DNA of 64,000 nucleotides from Osmia lignaria lignaria. Its lineage: Eukaryota; Arthropoda; Insecta; Hymenoptera; Megachilidae. A program made the position numbers and the translations under genes. Below the pieces are notes generated by a model. It worked only from the letters and a program-made list of their open reading frames with translations. It was not told the DNA's origin and searched no databases. Shown here piece after piece: positions 11,601-23,739 of the stretch (the first letter of the stretch is position 1; each line of letters begins with the position of its first letter). The stretch is taken from positions 15,872,001-15,936,000 of the forward strand of contig NW_027478158.1 of NCBI RefSeq assembly GCF_051020975.1, given 5' to 3'.

Positions 11601-13764
11601 AAGTCGCATTTCCAGCTCGCAATAGTGCAGAGTTATCTCAAAGAGAGGGGCCACGGTGTTTCTGTATCTCTATTATGTTGGTGCGGCTTCGGAACTTTTA
11701 AATATCTTGATATATCTCGAGAACTACGCAGCTGATCAAATAATATCATAGAAGATAAAAAGTAGGAAACTTAATTCTCTACAAAAAAGGTCTCTTAACA
11801 TTTTGCCATAGCTCGCTTCGTTTCCGAGATATTTGCAGATTCAGCTCAAAGGAACTGGCCTGACGGACATATTTCGAGATATTTCTTCTTCTTGTTGTTC
11901 TTCATCTGCACAGCTAAGCTGGAAGTGGCATTTGCAGCTCGCAATAGTGCAGAGTTATCTCAAAGAAAGGGGCCACGGTGTTTCTGTATCTCTATTATGT
12001 TGGTGCGGCTTCGGAACTTTTAAATATCTTGATATATCTCGAGAACTGCGCATCTGATCAAAAAATATCATAGAACATAAAAAGTAGGAAACTTAATTCT
12101 CTACAAAAAAGGTCTCTTAACATTTTGCCATAGCTCGCTTCGTTTCCGAGATATTTGCAGATTTATCTCAAGGGAAGGGGCCTAACGGACATATTTCGTG
12201 ATATTTCTTCTTCTTGTTGTTCTTCTTCTGCACAGCTAAACTGGAAGTGGCATTTCCAGCTCGCAATAGTGCAGAGTTATCTCAAAGAAAGGGGCCACGG
12301 TGTTTCTGTATCTCTATTATGTTGGTGCGGCTTCGGAACTTTTAAATATCTTGATATATCTCGAGAACTGCGCATCTGATCAAAAAATATCATAGAACAT
12401 AAAAAGTAGGAAACTTAATTCTCTACAAAAAAGGTCTCTTAACATTTTGCCATAGCTCGCTTCGTTTCCGAGATATTTGCAGATTTATCTCAAGGGAAGG
12501 GGCCTAACGGACATATTTCGTGATATTTCTTCTTCTTGTTGTTCTTCTTCTGCACAGCTAAACTGGAAGTGGCATTTCCAGCTCGCAATAGTGCAGAGTT
12601 ATCTCAAAGAAAGGGGCCACGGTGTTTCTGTATCTCTATTATGTTGGTGCGGCTTCGGAACTTTTAAATATCTTGATATATCTCGAGAACTACGCATCTG
12701 ATCAAAAAATATCATAGGACATAAAAAGTAGGAAACTTAATTCTCTACAAAAAAGGTCTCTTAACATTTTGCCATAGCTCGCTTCGTTTCCGAGATATTT
12801 GCAGATTTATCTCAAGGGAAGGGGCCTGACGGACATATTTCGAGATATTTCTTCTTCTTGTTGTTCTTCTTCTGCACAGCTAAGCTGGAAGTGGCATTTG
12901 CAGCTCGCAATAGTGCAGAGTTATCTCAAAGAAAGGGGCCACGGTGTTTCTGTATCTCTATTATGTTGGTGCGGCTTCGGAACTTTTAAATATCTTGATA
13001 TATCTCGAGAACTACGCATCTGATCAAAAAATATCGTAGAACATGAAAAGTAGGAAACTTAATTCTCTACAAAAAAGGTCTCTTAACATTTTGCCATAAC
13101 TCTCTTCGTTTTCGAGATATTTCCAGATTTATCTCAAGGGAAGGGGCCTGACGGACATATTTCGAGATATTTCTTCTTCTTGTTGTTCTTCTTCTGCACA
13201 GCTAAGCTGGAAGTGGCATTTGCAGCTCGCAATAGTGCAGAGTTATCTCAAAGAAAGGGGCCACGGTGTTTCTGTATCTCTATTATGTTGGTGCGGCTTC
13301 GGAACTTTTAAATATCTTGATATATCTCGAGAACTACGCATCTGATCAAAAAATATGATAGGACATAAAAAGTAGGAAACTTAATTCTCTACAAAAAAGG
13401 TCTCTTAACATTTTGCCATAGCTCGCTTCGTTTCCGAGATATTTGCAGATTTATCTCAAGGGAAGGGGCCTAACGGACATATTTCGAGATATTTCTGCTT
13501 CTTGTTGTTCTTCTTCTGCACAGCTAAACTGGAAGTGGCATTTCCAGCTCGCACTAGTGCAGCGTTATCTCAAAGAAAGGGGCCACGGTGTTTCTGTATC
13601 TCCATTATGTTGGTGCGGCTTCGGAACTTTTAAATATCTCGATATATCTCGAAAACTACGCTTCTGATCAAAAAATATCATAGAACATAAATTGTAGGAA
13701 ACATAATTCTCTACAAAAAACGTCTCTTAACATTTTGCCATAGCTCGCTTCGTTTCCGAGATAT
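8613..13764 (+). repeat. Duplication I, right copy: 16 monomers
   Basis: Monomer starts 8613 to 13443 repeat 240 to 5070 in the same order with the same private variants. The copied tract runs from at least 8374 to 13773. At 13774 the sequence switches from TTTATCTC to TTCAGCTC, while the left copy goes on into the GGGAAGGGTCC monomer at 5392. Only 4158-4159 versus 12531-12532 differ by eye. Monomers at 10867 and 13121 carry TTTCCAG, as do their counterparts. The near-identity over 5.4 kb, while neighbours within a copy differ at many sites, shows a recent block duplication. Confidence 0.93.
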
Positions 13765-16700
13765 TTGCAGATTCAGCTCAAAGGAACTGGCCTGACGGAC
13801 ATATTTCGAGATATTTCTTCTTCTTGTTGTTCTTCTTCTGCACAGCTAAGCTGGAGGTGGCCTTTGCGGCTCGCACTAGTGCAGAGTTATCTCAAAGAAA
13901 GGGGCCACGGTGTTTCTGTATCTCTATTATGTTGGTGCGGCTTCGGAACTTTTAAATATCTCGATATATCTCGAAAACTACGCTTCTGATCAAAAAATAT
14001 CATAGAACATAAATTGTAGGAAACATAATTCTCTACAAAAAAGGTCTCTTAACATTTTGCCATAGCTCTCTTCGTTTCCGAGATATTTGCAGATTTATCT
14101 CAAGGGAAGGGGCCTGACGGACATATTTCGAGATATTTCTTCTTCTTGTTGTTCTTCTTCTGCACAGCTAAGCTGGAAGTGGCATTTGCAGCTCGCAATA
14201 GTGCAGAGTTATCTCAAAGAAAGGGGCCACGGTGTTTCTGTATCTCTATTATGTTGGTGCGGCTTCGGAACTTTTAAATATCTTGATATATCTCGAGAAC
14301 TACGCATCTGATCAAAAAATATCATAGAGCATAAAAAGTAGGAAACTTAATTCTCTACAAAAAAGGTCTCTTAACATTTTGCCATAGCTCGCTTCGTTTC
14401 CGAGATATTTGCACATTTATCTCAAGGGAAGGGGCCTAACGGACATATTTCGAGATATTTCTTCTTCTTGTTGTTCTTCTTCTGCACAGCTAAGCTGGAA
14501 GTGGCATTTGCAGCTCGCAATAGTGCAGAGTTATCTCAAAGAAAGGGGCCACGGTGTTTCTGTATCTCTATTATGTTGGTGCGGCTTCGGAACTTTTAAA
14601 TATCTTGATATATCTCGAGAACTGCGCATCTGATCAAAAAATATCATAGAACATAAAAAGTAGGAAACTTAATTCTCTACAAAAAAGGTCTCTTAACATT
14701 TTGCCATAGCTCGCTTCGTTTCCGAGATATTTGCAGATTTATCTCAAGGGAAGGGGCCTAACGGACATATTTCGTGATATTTCTTCTTCTTGTTGTTCTT
14801 CTTCTGCACAGCTAAACTGGAAGTGGCATTTCCAGCTCGCAATAGTGCAGAGTTATCTCAAAGAAAGGGGCCACGGTGTTTCTGTATCTCTATTATGTTG
14901 GTGCGGCTTCGGAACTTTTAAATATCTTGATATATCTCGAGAACTACGCATCTGATCAAAAAATATCATAGGACATAAAAAGTAGGAAACTTAATTCTCT
15001 ACAAAAAAGGTCTCTTAACATTTTGCCATAGCTCGCTTCGTTTCCGAGATATTTGCAGATTTATCTCAAGGGAAGGGGCCTGACGGACATATTTCGAGAT
15101 ATTTCTTCTTCTTGTTGTTCTTCTTCTGCACAGCTAAGCTGGAAGTGGCATTTGCAGCTCGCAATAGTGCAGAGTTATCTCAAAGAAAGGGGCCACGGTG
15201 TTTCTGTATCTCTATTATGTTGGTGCGGCTTCGGAACTTTTAAATATCTTGATATATCTCGAGAACTACGCATCTGATCAAAAAATATCGTAGAACATGA
15301 AAAGTAGGAAACTTAATTCTCTACAAAAAAGGTCTCTTAACATTTTGCCATAGCTCGCTTCGTTTCCGAGATATTTGCAGATTTATCTCAAAGGAACTGG
15401 CCTGACGGACATATTTCGAGATATTTCTTCTTCTTGTTGTTCTTCTTCTGCACAGCTAAGCTGGAGGTGGCATTTGCGGCTCGCACTAGTGCAGAGTTAT
15501 CTCAAAGAAAGGGGCCACGGTGTTTCTGTATCTCTATTATGTTGGTGCGGCTTCGGAACTTTTAAATATCTTGATATATCTCGTGAACTGCGCATCTGAT
15601 CAAAAAATATCATAGAACATAAAAAGGAGGAAACTTAATTCTCTACAAAAAAGGTCTCTTAACATTTTGCCATAGCTCGCTTCGTTTCCGAGATATTTGC
15701 AGATTTATCTCAAGGGAAGGGGCCTAACGGACATATTTCGTGATATTTCTTCTTCTTGTTGTTCTTCTTCTGCACAGCTAAACTGGAAGTGGCATTTGCG
15801 GCTCGCACTAGTGCAGAGTTATCTCAAAGAAAGGGGCCACGGTGTTTCTGTATCTCTATTATGTTGGTGCGGCTTCGGAACTTTTAAATATCTTGATATA
15901 TCTCGAGAACTACACGTCTGATCAAAAAATATCATAGAACATAAAAAGTAGGAAACTTAATTCTCTACAAAAAAGGTCTCTTAACATTTTGCCATAGCTC
16001 GCTTCGTTTCCGAGATATTTGCAGATTTATCTCAAGGGAAGGGGCCTGACGGACATATTTCGAGATATTTCTTCTTCTTGTTGTTCTTCTTCTGCACAGC
16101 TAAGCTGGAAGTGGCATTTGCGGCTCGCACTAGTGCAGAGTTATCTCAACGAAAGGGGCCACGGTGTTTCTGTATCTCTATTATGTTGGTGCGGCTTCGG
16201 AACTTTTAAATATCTTGATATATCTCGAGAACTACGCATCTGATCAAAAAATATCATAGAACATGAAAAGTAGGAAGCTTAATTCTCTACAGAAAATGTC
16301 TCTTAACATTTTGCCATAACTCTCTTCGTTTCCGAGATATTTCCAGATTTATCTCAAGGGAAGGGGCCTGACGGACATATTTCGAGATATTTCTTCTTCT
16401 TGTTGTTCTTCTTCTGCACAGCTAAGCTGGAAGTGGCATTTGCGGCTCGCACTAGTGCAGAGTTATCTCAAAGAAAGGGGCCACGGTGTTTCTGTATCTC
16501 TATTATGTTGGTGCGGCTTCGGAACTTTTAAATATCTTGATATATCTCGAGAACTACGCATCTGATCAAAAAATATCATAGAACATGAAAAGTAGGAAAC
16601 TTAATTCTCTACAGAAAAGGTCTCTTAACATTTTGCCATAACTCTCTTCGTTTCCGAGATATTTCCAGATTTATCTCAAGGGAAGGGGCCTGACGGACAT

Positions 16701-17950
16701 ATTTCGAGATATTTCTTCTTCTTGTTGTTCTTCTTCTGCACAGCTAAGCTGGAAGTGGCATTTGCAGCTCGCAATAGTGCAGAGTTATCTCAAAGAAAGG
16801 GGCCACGGTGTTTCTGTATCTCTATTATGTTGGTGCAGCTTTGGAACTTTTAAATATCTTGATATATCTCGAGAACTACGCATCTGATCAAAAAATATCG
16901 TAGAACATGAAAAGTAGGAAACTTAATTCTCTACAAAAAAGGTCTCTTAACATTTTGCCATAACTCTCTTCGTTTCCGAGATATTTCCAGATTTATCTCA
17001 AGGGAAGGGGCCTGACGGACATATTTCGAGATATTTCTTCTTCTTGTTGTTCTTCTTCTGCACAGCTAAGCTGGAAGTGGCATTTGCAGCTCGCAATAGT
17101 GCAGAGTTATCTCAAAGAAAGGGGCCACGGTGTTTCTGTATCTCTATTATGTTGGTGCGGCTTCGGAACTTTTAAATATCTTGATATATCTCGAGAACTA
17201 CACGTCTGATCAAAAAATATCATAGAACATAAAAAGTAGGAAACATAATTCTCTACAAAAACGGTCTCTTAACATTTTGCCATAGCTCGCTTCGTTTCCG
17301 AGATATTTGCAGATATATCTCAAGGGAAGGGGCCTGACGGACATATTTCGAGATATTTCTTCTTCTTGTTGTTCTTCTTCTGCACAGCTAAGCTGGAAGT
17401 GGCATTTGCGGCTCGCACTAGTGCACAGTTATCTCAAAGAAAGGGGCCACGGTGTTTCTGTATTTCTATTATGTTGGTGCGTCTTCGGAACTTTTAAATA
17501 TCTCGATATATCTCGAAAACTACGCTTCTGATCAAAAAATATCATAGAACATAAATTGTAGGAAACATAATTCTCTACAAAAAACGTCTCTTAACATTTT
17601 GCCATAGCTCGCTTCGTTTCCGAGATATTTGCAGATTCAGCTCAAAGGAACTGGCCTGACGGACATATTTCGAGATATTTCTTCTTCTTGGTGTTCTTCT
17701 TCTGCACAGCTAAGCTGGAAGTGGCATTTGCGGCTCGCACTAGTGCAGAGTTATCTCAAAGAAAGGGGCCACGGTGTTTCTGTATCTCTATTATGTTGGT
17801 GCGGCTTCGGAACTTTTAAATATCTCGATATATCTCGAAAACTACGCTTCTGATCAAAAAATATCATAGAACATAAATTGTAGGAAACATAATTCTCTAC
17901 AAAAAAGGTCTCTTAACATTTTGCCATAGCTCTGTTCGTTTCCGAGATAT
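13765..17950 (+). repeat. Mosaic block of 13 monomers without a regular higher-order unit
   Basis: Monomer starts run from 13765 to 17629 every 322 bp. Monomers 14409, 14731 and 15053 match 12155, 12477 and 12799 at an offset of 2,254 bp (7 monomers), shared from the CTCGAGAACTGCGC tail to the ATCGTAGAACATGAAAAG linker. The monomer at 15375 then resembles 2172 and 10545 (CAAAGGAACTGG front, CTGGAGGTGG). Three successive monomers (16341, 16663, 16985) carry the TTTCCAG boundary and CATAACTCTCTTCG linker. Those at 17307 and 17629 carry the CTCGAAAAC / ATAAATTGTAGG tail. The block is a patchwork of types also found elsewhere in the window. Confidence 0.82.
16341..17306 (+). repeat. Three consecutive TTTCCAG-type monomers
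   Basis: Monomers at 16341, 16663 and 16985 all have TTTCCAG in place of TTTGCAG and are preceded by CATGAAAAGTAGG and CATAACTCTCTTCG. The type otherwise occurs singly (2494, 4748, 10867, 13121; a weaker form at 50133). A run of three indicates a local one-monomer tandem duplication by unequal exchange. Confidence 0.8.
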
Positions 17951-18594
17951 TTGCAGATTTATCTCAGGGGAAGGGGCCTGACGGACATATTTCGAGATAT
18001 TTCTTCTTCTTGTTGTTCTTCTTCTGCACAGCTAAGCTCGAAGTGGCATTTGCAGCTCGCAATAGTGCAGAGTTATCTCAAAGAAAGAGGCCACGGTGTT
18101 TCTGTACCTCTATTATGTTGGTGCAGCTTCGGAACTTTTAAATATCTTGATATATCTCGAGAACTACGCATCTGATCAAAAAATATCATCGAACATAAAA
18201 AGTAGGAAACTTAATTCTCTACAAAAAAGGTCTCTTAACATTTTGCGATAGCTCGCTTCGTTTCCGAGATATTTGCAGATTTATCTCAAGGGAAGGGGCC
18301 TGACGGACATATTTCGAGATATTTCTTCTTCTTGTTGTTCTTCTTCTGCACAGCTGAGCTGGAAGTGGCATTTGCAGGTCGCAATAGTGCAGAGTTATCT
18401 CAAAGAAAGGGGCCACGGTGTTTCTGTATCTCTATTATGTTGGTGCGGCTTCGGAACTTTTAAATATCTCGATATATCTCGAAAACTACGCTTCTGATCA
18501 AAAAATATCATAGAACGTAAATTGTAGGAAACATTATTCTCTACAAAAAAGGTCTCTTAACATTTTGCCATAGCTCGCTTCGTTTCCAAGATAT
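17951..18594 (+). repeat. Two-monomer lead-in related to the start of duplication II
   Basis: Monomer 17951 has AAGCTCGAAG, AAGAGGCCACGG, GTACCTCTATT and GTGCAGCTTCGG. Monomer 18273 has GCGATAGCTCG before it, GCTGAGCTGG, TTTGCAGGTCGC and the ACGTAAATTG tail. The same pair recurs at 19558/19880, 28245/28567 and 30819/31141. With the three monomers that follow it makes a five-monomer sub-unit of 1,607 bp (17951-19557) that reappears as 30819-32427 (1,609 bp). Confidence 0.82.
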
Positions 18595-18916
18595 TTGCAG
18601 ATTCATCTCAAGGGAAGGGGTCTGACGGACATATTTCGAGATATTTCTTCTTCTTGTTGTTCTTCTTCTGCACAGCTAAGCTCGAAGCGGCATTTGCAGC
18701 TCGCAATAGTGCAGAGTTATCTCAAAGAAAGAGGCCACGGTGTTTCTGTACCTCTATTATGTTGGTGCAGCTTCGGAACTTTTAAATATCTTGATATATC
18801 TCGAGAACTACGCATCTGATCAAAAAATATCATACTACATAAAAAGTAGGAAACTTAATTCTCTACAAGAAAGGTCTCTGAACATTTTGCCATAGCTCGC
18901 TTCGTTTCCGAGATAT

Positions 18917-19236
18917 TTGCAGATTTATCTCAAGGGAAGGGGCCTGACGGACATATTTCGAGATATTTCTTCTTCTTGTTGTTCTTCCTCTGCACAGCTA
19001 AGCTGGAAGTGGCATTTGCAGCTCGCAATAGTGCAGAGTTATCTCAAAGAGAGGGGCCACGGTGTTTCTGTGTCTATTATGTTGGTGCGGCTTCGGAACT
19101 TTTAAATATCTTGATATATCTCGAGAACTACGCATCTGATCAAAAAATATCATAGAAGATAAATTGTAGGAAACATAATTCTCTACAAAAAACGTCTCTT
19201 AACATTTTGCCATAGCTCGCTTCGTTTCCGAGATAT
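18917..19236 (+). repeat. 320-bp monomer with a two-base deletion
   Basis: It reads CTGTGTCTATTATG where its counterpart at 27602 reads CTGTGTCTCTATTATG, near 19070. The deletion is absent from copy B, so it followed the duplication or was corrected in B. It ends the recurrent open frame early, with no sign that this mattered. Confidence 0.9.
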
Positions 19237-19557
19237 TTGCAGATTCAGCTCAAAGGAACTGGCCTGACGGACATATTTCGAGATATTTCTTCTTCTTGTT
19301 GTTCTTCCTCTGCACAGCTAAGCTGGAATGGCATTTGCAGCTCGCAATAGTGCAGAGTTATCTCAAAGAAAGGGGCGACGGTGTTTCTGTATCTCTATTA
19401 TGTTGGTGCGGCTTCGGAACTTTTAAATATCTTGATATATCTCGAGAACTACGCATCTGATCAAAAAATATCATAGAACATGAAAAGTAGGAAACTTAAT
19501 TCTCTACAAAAAAGGTCTCTTAACATTTTGCCATAGCTCTCTTCGTTTCCGAGATAT
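19237..19557 (+). repeat. Representative of the 321-bp monomer class
   Basis: One base is missing in CTGGAATGGC (normally CTGGAAGTGGC). Fifteen monomers share this deletion: 19237, 20202, 21811, 23098, 23419, 24706, 25671, 27924, 28889, 30498, 32107, 33394, 34359, 37256 and 38221. They also share a CAGCTCAAAGGAAC-like front, CTTCCTCTGC and GGGGCGACGG, so they form one lineage. All lie within 19237-38541, inside duplication II, so the lineage has not spread to the rest of the array. Confidence 0.93.
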
Positions 19558-20522
19558 TTGCAGATTTATCTCAAGGGAAGGGGCCTGACGGACATATTTC
19601 GAGATATTTCTTCTTCTTGTTGTTCTTCTTCTGCACAGCTAAGCTCGAAGTGGCATTTGCAGCTCGCAATAGTGCAGAGCTATCTCAAAGAAAGAGGCCA
19701 CGGTGTTTCTGTACCTCTATTATGTTGGTGCAGCTTCGGAACTTTTAAATATCTTGATATATCTCGAGAACTACGCATCTGATCAAAAAATATCATCGAA
19801 CATAAAAAGTAGGAAACTTAATTCTCTACAAAAAAGGTCTCTTAACATTTTGCGATAGCTCGCTTCGTTTCCGAGATATTTGCAGATTTATCTCAAGGGA
19901 AGGGGCCTGACGGACATATTTCGAGATATTTCTTCATCTTGTTGTTCTTCTTCTGCACAGCTGAGCTGGAAGTGGCATTTGCAGGTCGCAATAGTGCAGA
20001 GTTATCTCAAAGAAAGGGGCCACGGTGTTTCTGTATCTCTATTATGTTGGTGCGGCTTCGGAACTTTTAAATATCTCGATATATCTCGAAAACTACGCTT
20101 CTGATCAAAAAATATCATAGAACGTAAATTGTAGGAAACATTATTCTCTACAAAAAACGTCTCTTATCATTTTGCCATAGCTCGCTTCGTTTCCGAGATA
20201 TTTGCAGATTCAGCTCAAAGGAACTGGCCTGACGGACATATTTCGAGATATTTCTTCTTCTTGTTGTTCTTCCTCTGCACAGCTAAGCTGGAATGGCATT
20301 TGCAGCTCGCAATAGTGCAGAGTTATCTCAAAGAAAGGGGCGACGGTGTTTCTGTATCTCTATTATGTTGGTGCGGCTTCGGAACTTTTAAATATCTTGA
20401 TATATCTCGAGAACTACGCATCTGATCAAAAAATATCATAGAACATAAAAAGTAGGAAACTTAATTCTCTACAAAAATCGTCTCTTAACATTTTGCCATA
20501 GCTCGCTTCGTTTCCGAGATAT

Positions 20523-20844
20523 TTGCAGATTTATCTCAAGGGAAGGGGCCTAACGGACATATTTCGAGATATTTCTTCTTCTTGTTGTTCTTCTTCTGCA
20601 CAGCTAAACTGAAAGTGGCATTTCCAGCTCGCAATAGTGCAGAGTTATCTCAAAGAAAGGAGCCACGGTGTTTCTGTATCTCTATTATGTTGGTGCGGCT
20701 TCGGAACTTTTAAATATCTTGATATATCTCGAGAACTACGCATCTGATCAAAAAATATCATAGAACATAAAAAGTAGGAAACTTAATTCTCTACAAAAAA
20801 GGTCTCTTAACATTTTGCGATAGCTCGCTTCGTTTCCGAGATAT
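20523..20844 (+). repeat. Monomer with the CTGAAAGTGG variant (copy A)
   Basis: A G-to-A change turns CTGGAAGTGG into CTGAAAGTGG and puts a TGA stop in the recurrent open frame. The same change sits in 29210-29531, its counterpart in copy B. It marks homology between the copies and shows that the frame is not protected. Confidence 0.9.
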
Positions 20845-22131
20845 TTGCAGATTTATCTCAAGGGAAGGGGCCTGACGGACATATTTCGAGATATTTCTTC
20901 TTCTTGTTGTTCTTCTTCTGCACAGCTGAGCTGGAAGTGGCATTTGCAGGTCGCAATAGTGCAGAGTTATCTCAAAGAAAGGGGCCACGGTGTTTCTGTA
21001 TCTCTATTATGTTGGTGCGGCTTCGGAACTTTTAAATATCTCGATATATCTCGAAAACTACGCTTCTGATCAAAAAATATCATAGAACGTAAATTGTAGG
21101 AAACATTATTCTCTACAAAAAAGGTCTCTTAACATTTTGCCATAGCTCGCTTCGTTTCCAAGATATTTGCAGATTCATCTCAAGGGAAGGGGTCTGACGG
21201 ACATATTTCGAGATATTTCTTCTTCTTGTTGTTCTTCTTCTGCACAGCTAAGCTCGAAGCGGCATTTGCAGCTCGCAATAGTGCAGAGTTATCTCAAAGA
21301 AAGAGGCCACGGTGTTTCTGTACCGCTATTATGTTGGTGCAGCTTCGGAACTTTTAAATATCTTGATATATCTCGAGAACTACGCATCTGATCAAAAAAT
21401 ATCATACTACATAAAAAGTAGGAAACTTAATTCTCTACAAGAAAGGTCTCTGAACATTTTGCCATAGCTCGCTTCGTTTCCGAGATATTTGCAGATTTAT
21501 CTCAAGGGAAGGGGCCTGACGGACATATTTCGAGATATTTCTTCTTCTTGTTGTTCTTCTTCTGCACAGCTAAGCTGGAAGTGGCATTTGCAGCTCGCAA
21601 TAGTGCAGAGTTATCTCAAAGAGAGGGGCCACGGTGTTTCTGTGTCTCTATTATGTTGGTGCGGCTTCGGAACTTTTAAATATCTTGATATATCTCGAGA
21701 ACTACGCATCTGATCAAAAAATATCATAGAAGATAAATTGTAGGAAACATAATTCTCTACAAAAAACGTCTCTTAACATTTTGCCATAGCTCGCTTCGTT
21801 TCCGAGATATTTGCAGATTCAGCTCAAAGGAACTGGCCTGACGGACATATTTCGAGATATTTCTTCTTCTTGTTGTTCTTCCTCTGCACAGCTAAGCTGG
21901 AATGGCATTTGCAGCTCGCAATAGTGCAGAGTTATCTCAAAGAAAGGGGCGACGGTGTTTCTGTATCTCTATTATGTTGGTGCGGCTTCGGAACTTTTAA
22001 ATATCTTGATATATCTCGAGAACTACGCATCTGATCAAAAAATATCATAGAACATGAAAAGTAGGAAACTTAATTCTCTACAAAAAAGGTCTCTTAACAT
22101 TTTGCCATAGCTCTCTTCGTTTCCGAGATAT

Positions 22132-22453
22132 TTGCAGATTTATCTCAAGGGAAGGGGCCTGACGGACATATTTCGAGATATTTCTTCTTCTTGTTGTTCT
22201 TCTTCTGCACAGCTGAGCTGGAAGTGGCATTTGCAGGTCGCAATAGTGCAGAGTTATCTCAAAGAAAGGGGCCACGGTGTTTCTGTATCTCTATTATGTT
22301 GGTGCGGCTTCGGAACTTTTAAATATCTCGATATATCTCGAAAACTACGCTTCTGATCAAAAAATATCATAGAACGTAAATTGTAGGAAACATTATTCTC
22401 TACAAAAAAGGTCTCTTAACATTTTGCCATAGCTCGCTTCGTTTCCAAGATAT
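22132..22453 (+). repeat. Hybrid monomer in copy A: fusion of two copy-B monomer types
   Basis: The linker before it reads CATAGCTCTCTTCG, as before 30819. From GCTGAGCTGG on it matches 31141, whose own linker reads GCGATAGCTCG. So one monomer in A replaces two in B (30819 and 31141). The switch lies between about 22120 and 22214, where the two parents are identical. This is the expected product of unequal exchange one monomer out of register. Confidence 0.88.
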
Positions 22454-23418
22454 TTGCAGATTCATCTCAAGGGAAGAGGTCTGACGGACATATTTCGAGA
22501 TATTTCTTCTTCTTGTTGTTCTTCTTCTGCACAGCTAAGCTCGAAGCGGCATTTGCAGCTCGCAATAGTGCAGAGTTATCTCAAAGAAAGAGGCCACGGT
22601 GTTTCTGTACCTCTATTATGTTGGTGCAGCTTCGGAACTTTTAAATATCTTGATATATCTCGAGAACTACGCATCTGATCAAAAAATATCATACTACATA
22701 AAAAGTAGGAAACTTAATTCTCTACAAGAAAGGTCTCTAAACATTTTGCCATAGCTCGCTTCGTTTCCGAGATATTTGCAGATTTATCTCAAGGGAAGGG
22801 GCCTGACGGACATATTTCGAGATATTTCTTCTTCTTGTTGTTCTTCTTCTGCACAGCTAAGCTGGAAGTGGCATTTGCAGCTCGCAATAGTGCAGAGTTA
22901 TCTCAAAGAGAGGGGCCACGGTGTTTCTGTGTCTCTATTATGTTGGTGCGGCTTCGGAACTTTTAAATATCTTGATATATCTCGAGAACTACGCATCTGA
23001 TCAAAAAATATCATAGAAGATAAATTGTAGGAAACATAATTCTCTACAAAAAACGTCTCTTAACATTTTGCCATAGCTCGCTTCGTTTCCGAGATATTTG
23101 CAGAATCAGCTCAAAGGAACTGGCCTGACGGACATATTTCGAGATATTTCTTCTTCTTGTTGTTCTTCCTCTGCACAGCTAAGCTGGAATGGCATTTGCA
23201 GCTCGCAATAGTGCAGAGTTATCTCAAAGAAAGGGGCGACGGTGTTTCTGTATCTCTATTATGTTGGTGCGGCTTCGGAACTTTTAAATATCTTGATATA
23301 TCTCGAGAACTACGCATCTGATCAAAAAATATCATAGAACATAAAAAGTAGGAAACTTAATTCTCTACAAAAAACGTCTCCTAACATTTTGCCATAGCTC
23401 GCTTCGTTTCCGAGATAT

Positions 23419-23739
23419 TTGCAGATTCAGCTCAAAGGAACTGGCCTGACGGACATATTTCGAGATATTTCTTCTTCTTGTTGTTCTTCCTCTGCACAGC
23501 TAAGCTGGAATGGCATTTGCAGCTCGCAATAGTGCAGAGTTATCTCAAAGAAAGGGGCGACGGTGTTTCTGTATCTCTATTATGTTGGTGCGGCTTCGGA
23601 ACTTTTAAATATCTTGATATATCTCGAGAACTACGCATCTGATCAAAAAATATCATAGAACATAAAAAGTAGGAAACTTAATTCTCTACAAAAATGGTCT
23701 CTTAACATTTTGCCATAGCTCGCTTCGTTTCCGAGATAT
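23419..23739 (+). repeat. Extra 321-bp monomer in copy A; B has a fused counterpart
   Basis: Copy A has two successive 321-bp monomers. The one at 23098 has GCAGAATCAGCTC and an ACGTCTCCTAAC linker. The one at 23419 has GCAGATTCAGCTC and an AAATGGTCTC linker. Copy B has one (32107) that combines the GCAGAA front of the first with the AAATGGTCTC linker of the second. B therefore looks like the fusion product and A the ancestral pair. Confidence 0.85.

Noticed and set aside
1..13773. Assembly artefact as the explanation of near-identical blocks
   Set aside because: It cannot be excluded without reads. However, the right copy ends at 13774 in a different monomer, there is a two-base difference at 4158-4159, and duplication II copies differ by small indels and fusions. 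Real duplication is the better explanation.
18219..18416. Minus-strand open frame of 65 codons, also at 20791, 22078, 28513, 29478, 31087 and 61343
   Set aside because: It starts at GTG and exists only where GCTGAGCTGG removes a stop on the minus strand. It is a chance result of one monomer variant, with no protein features.
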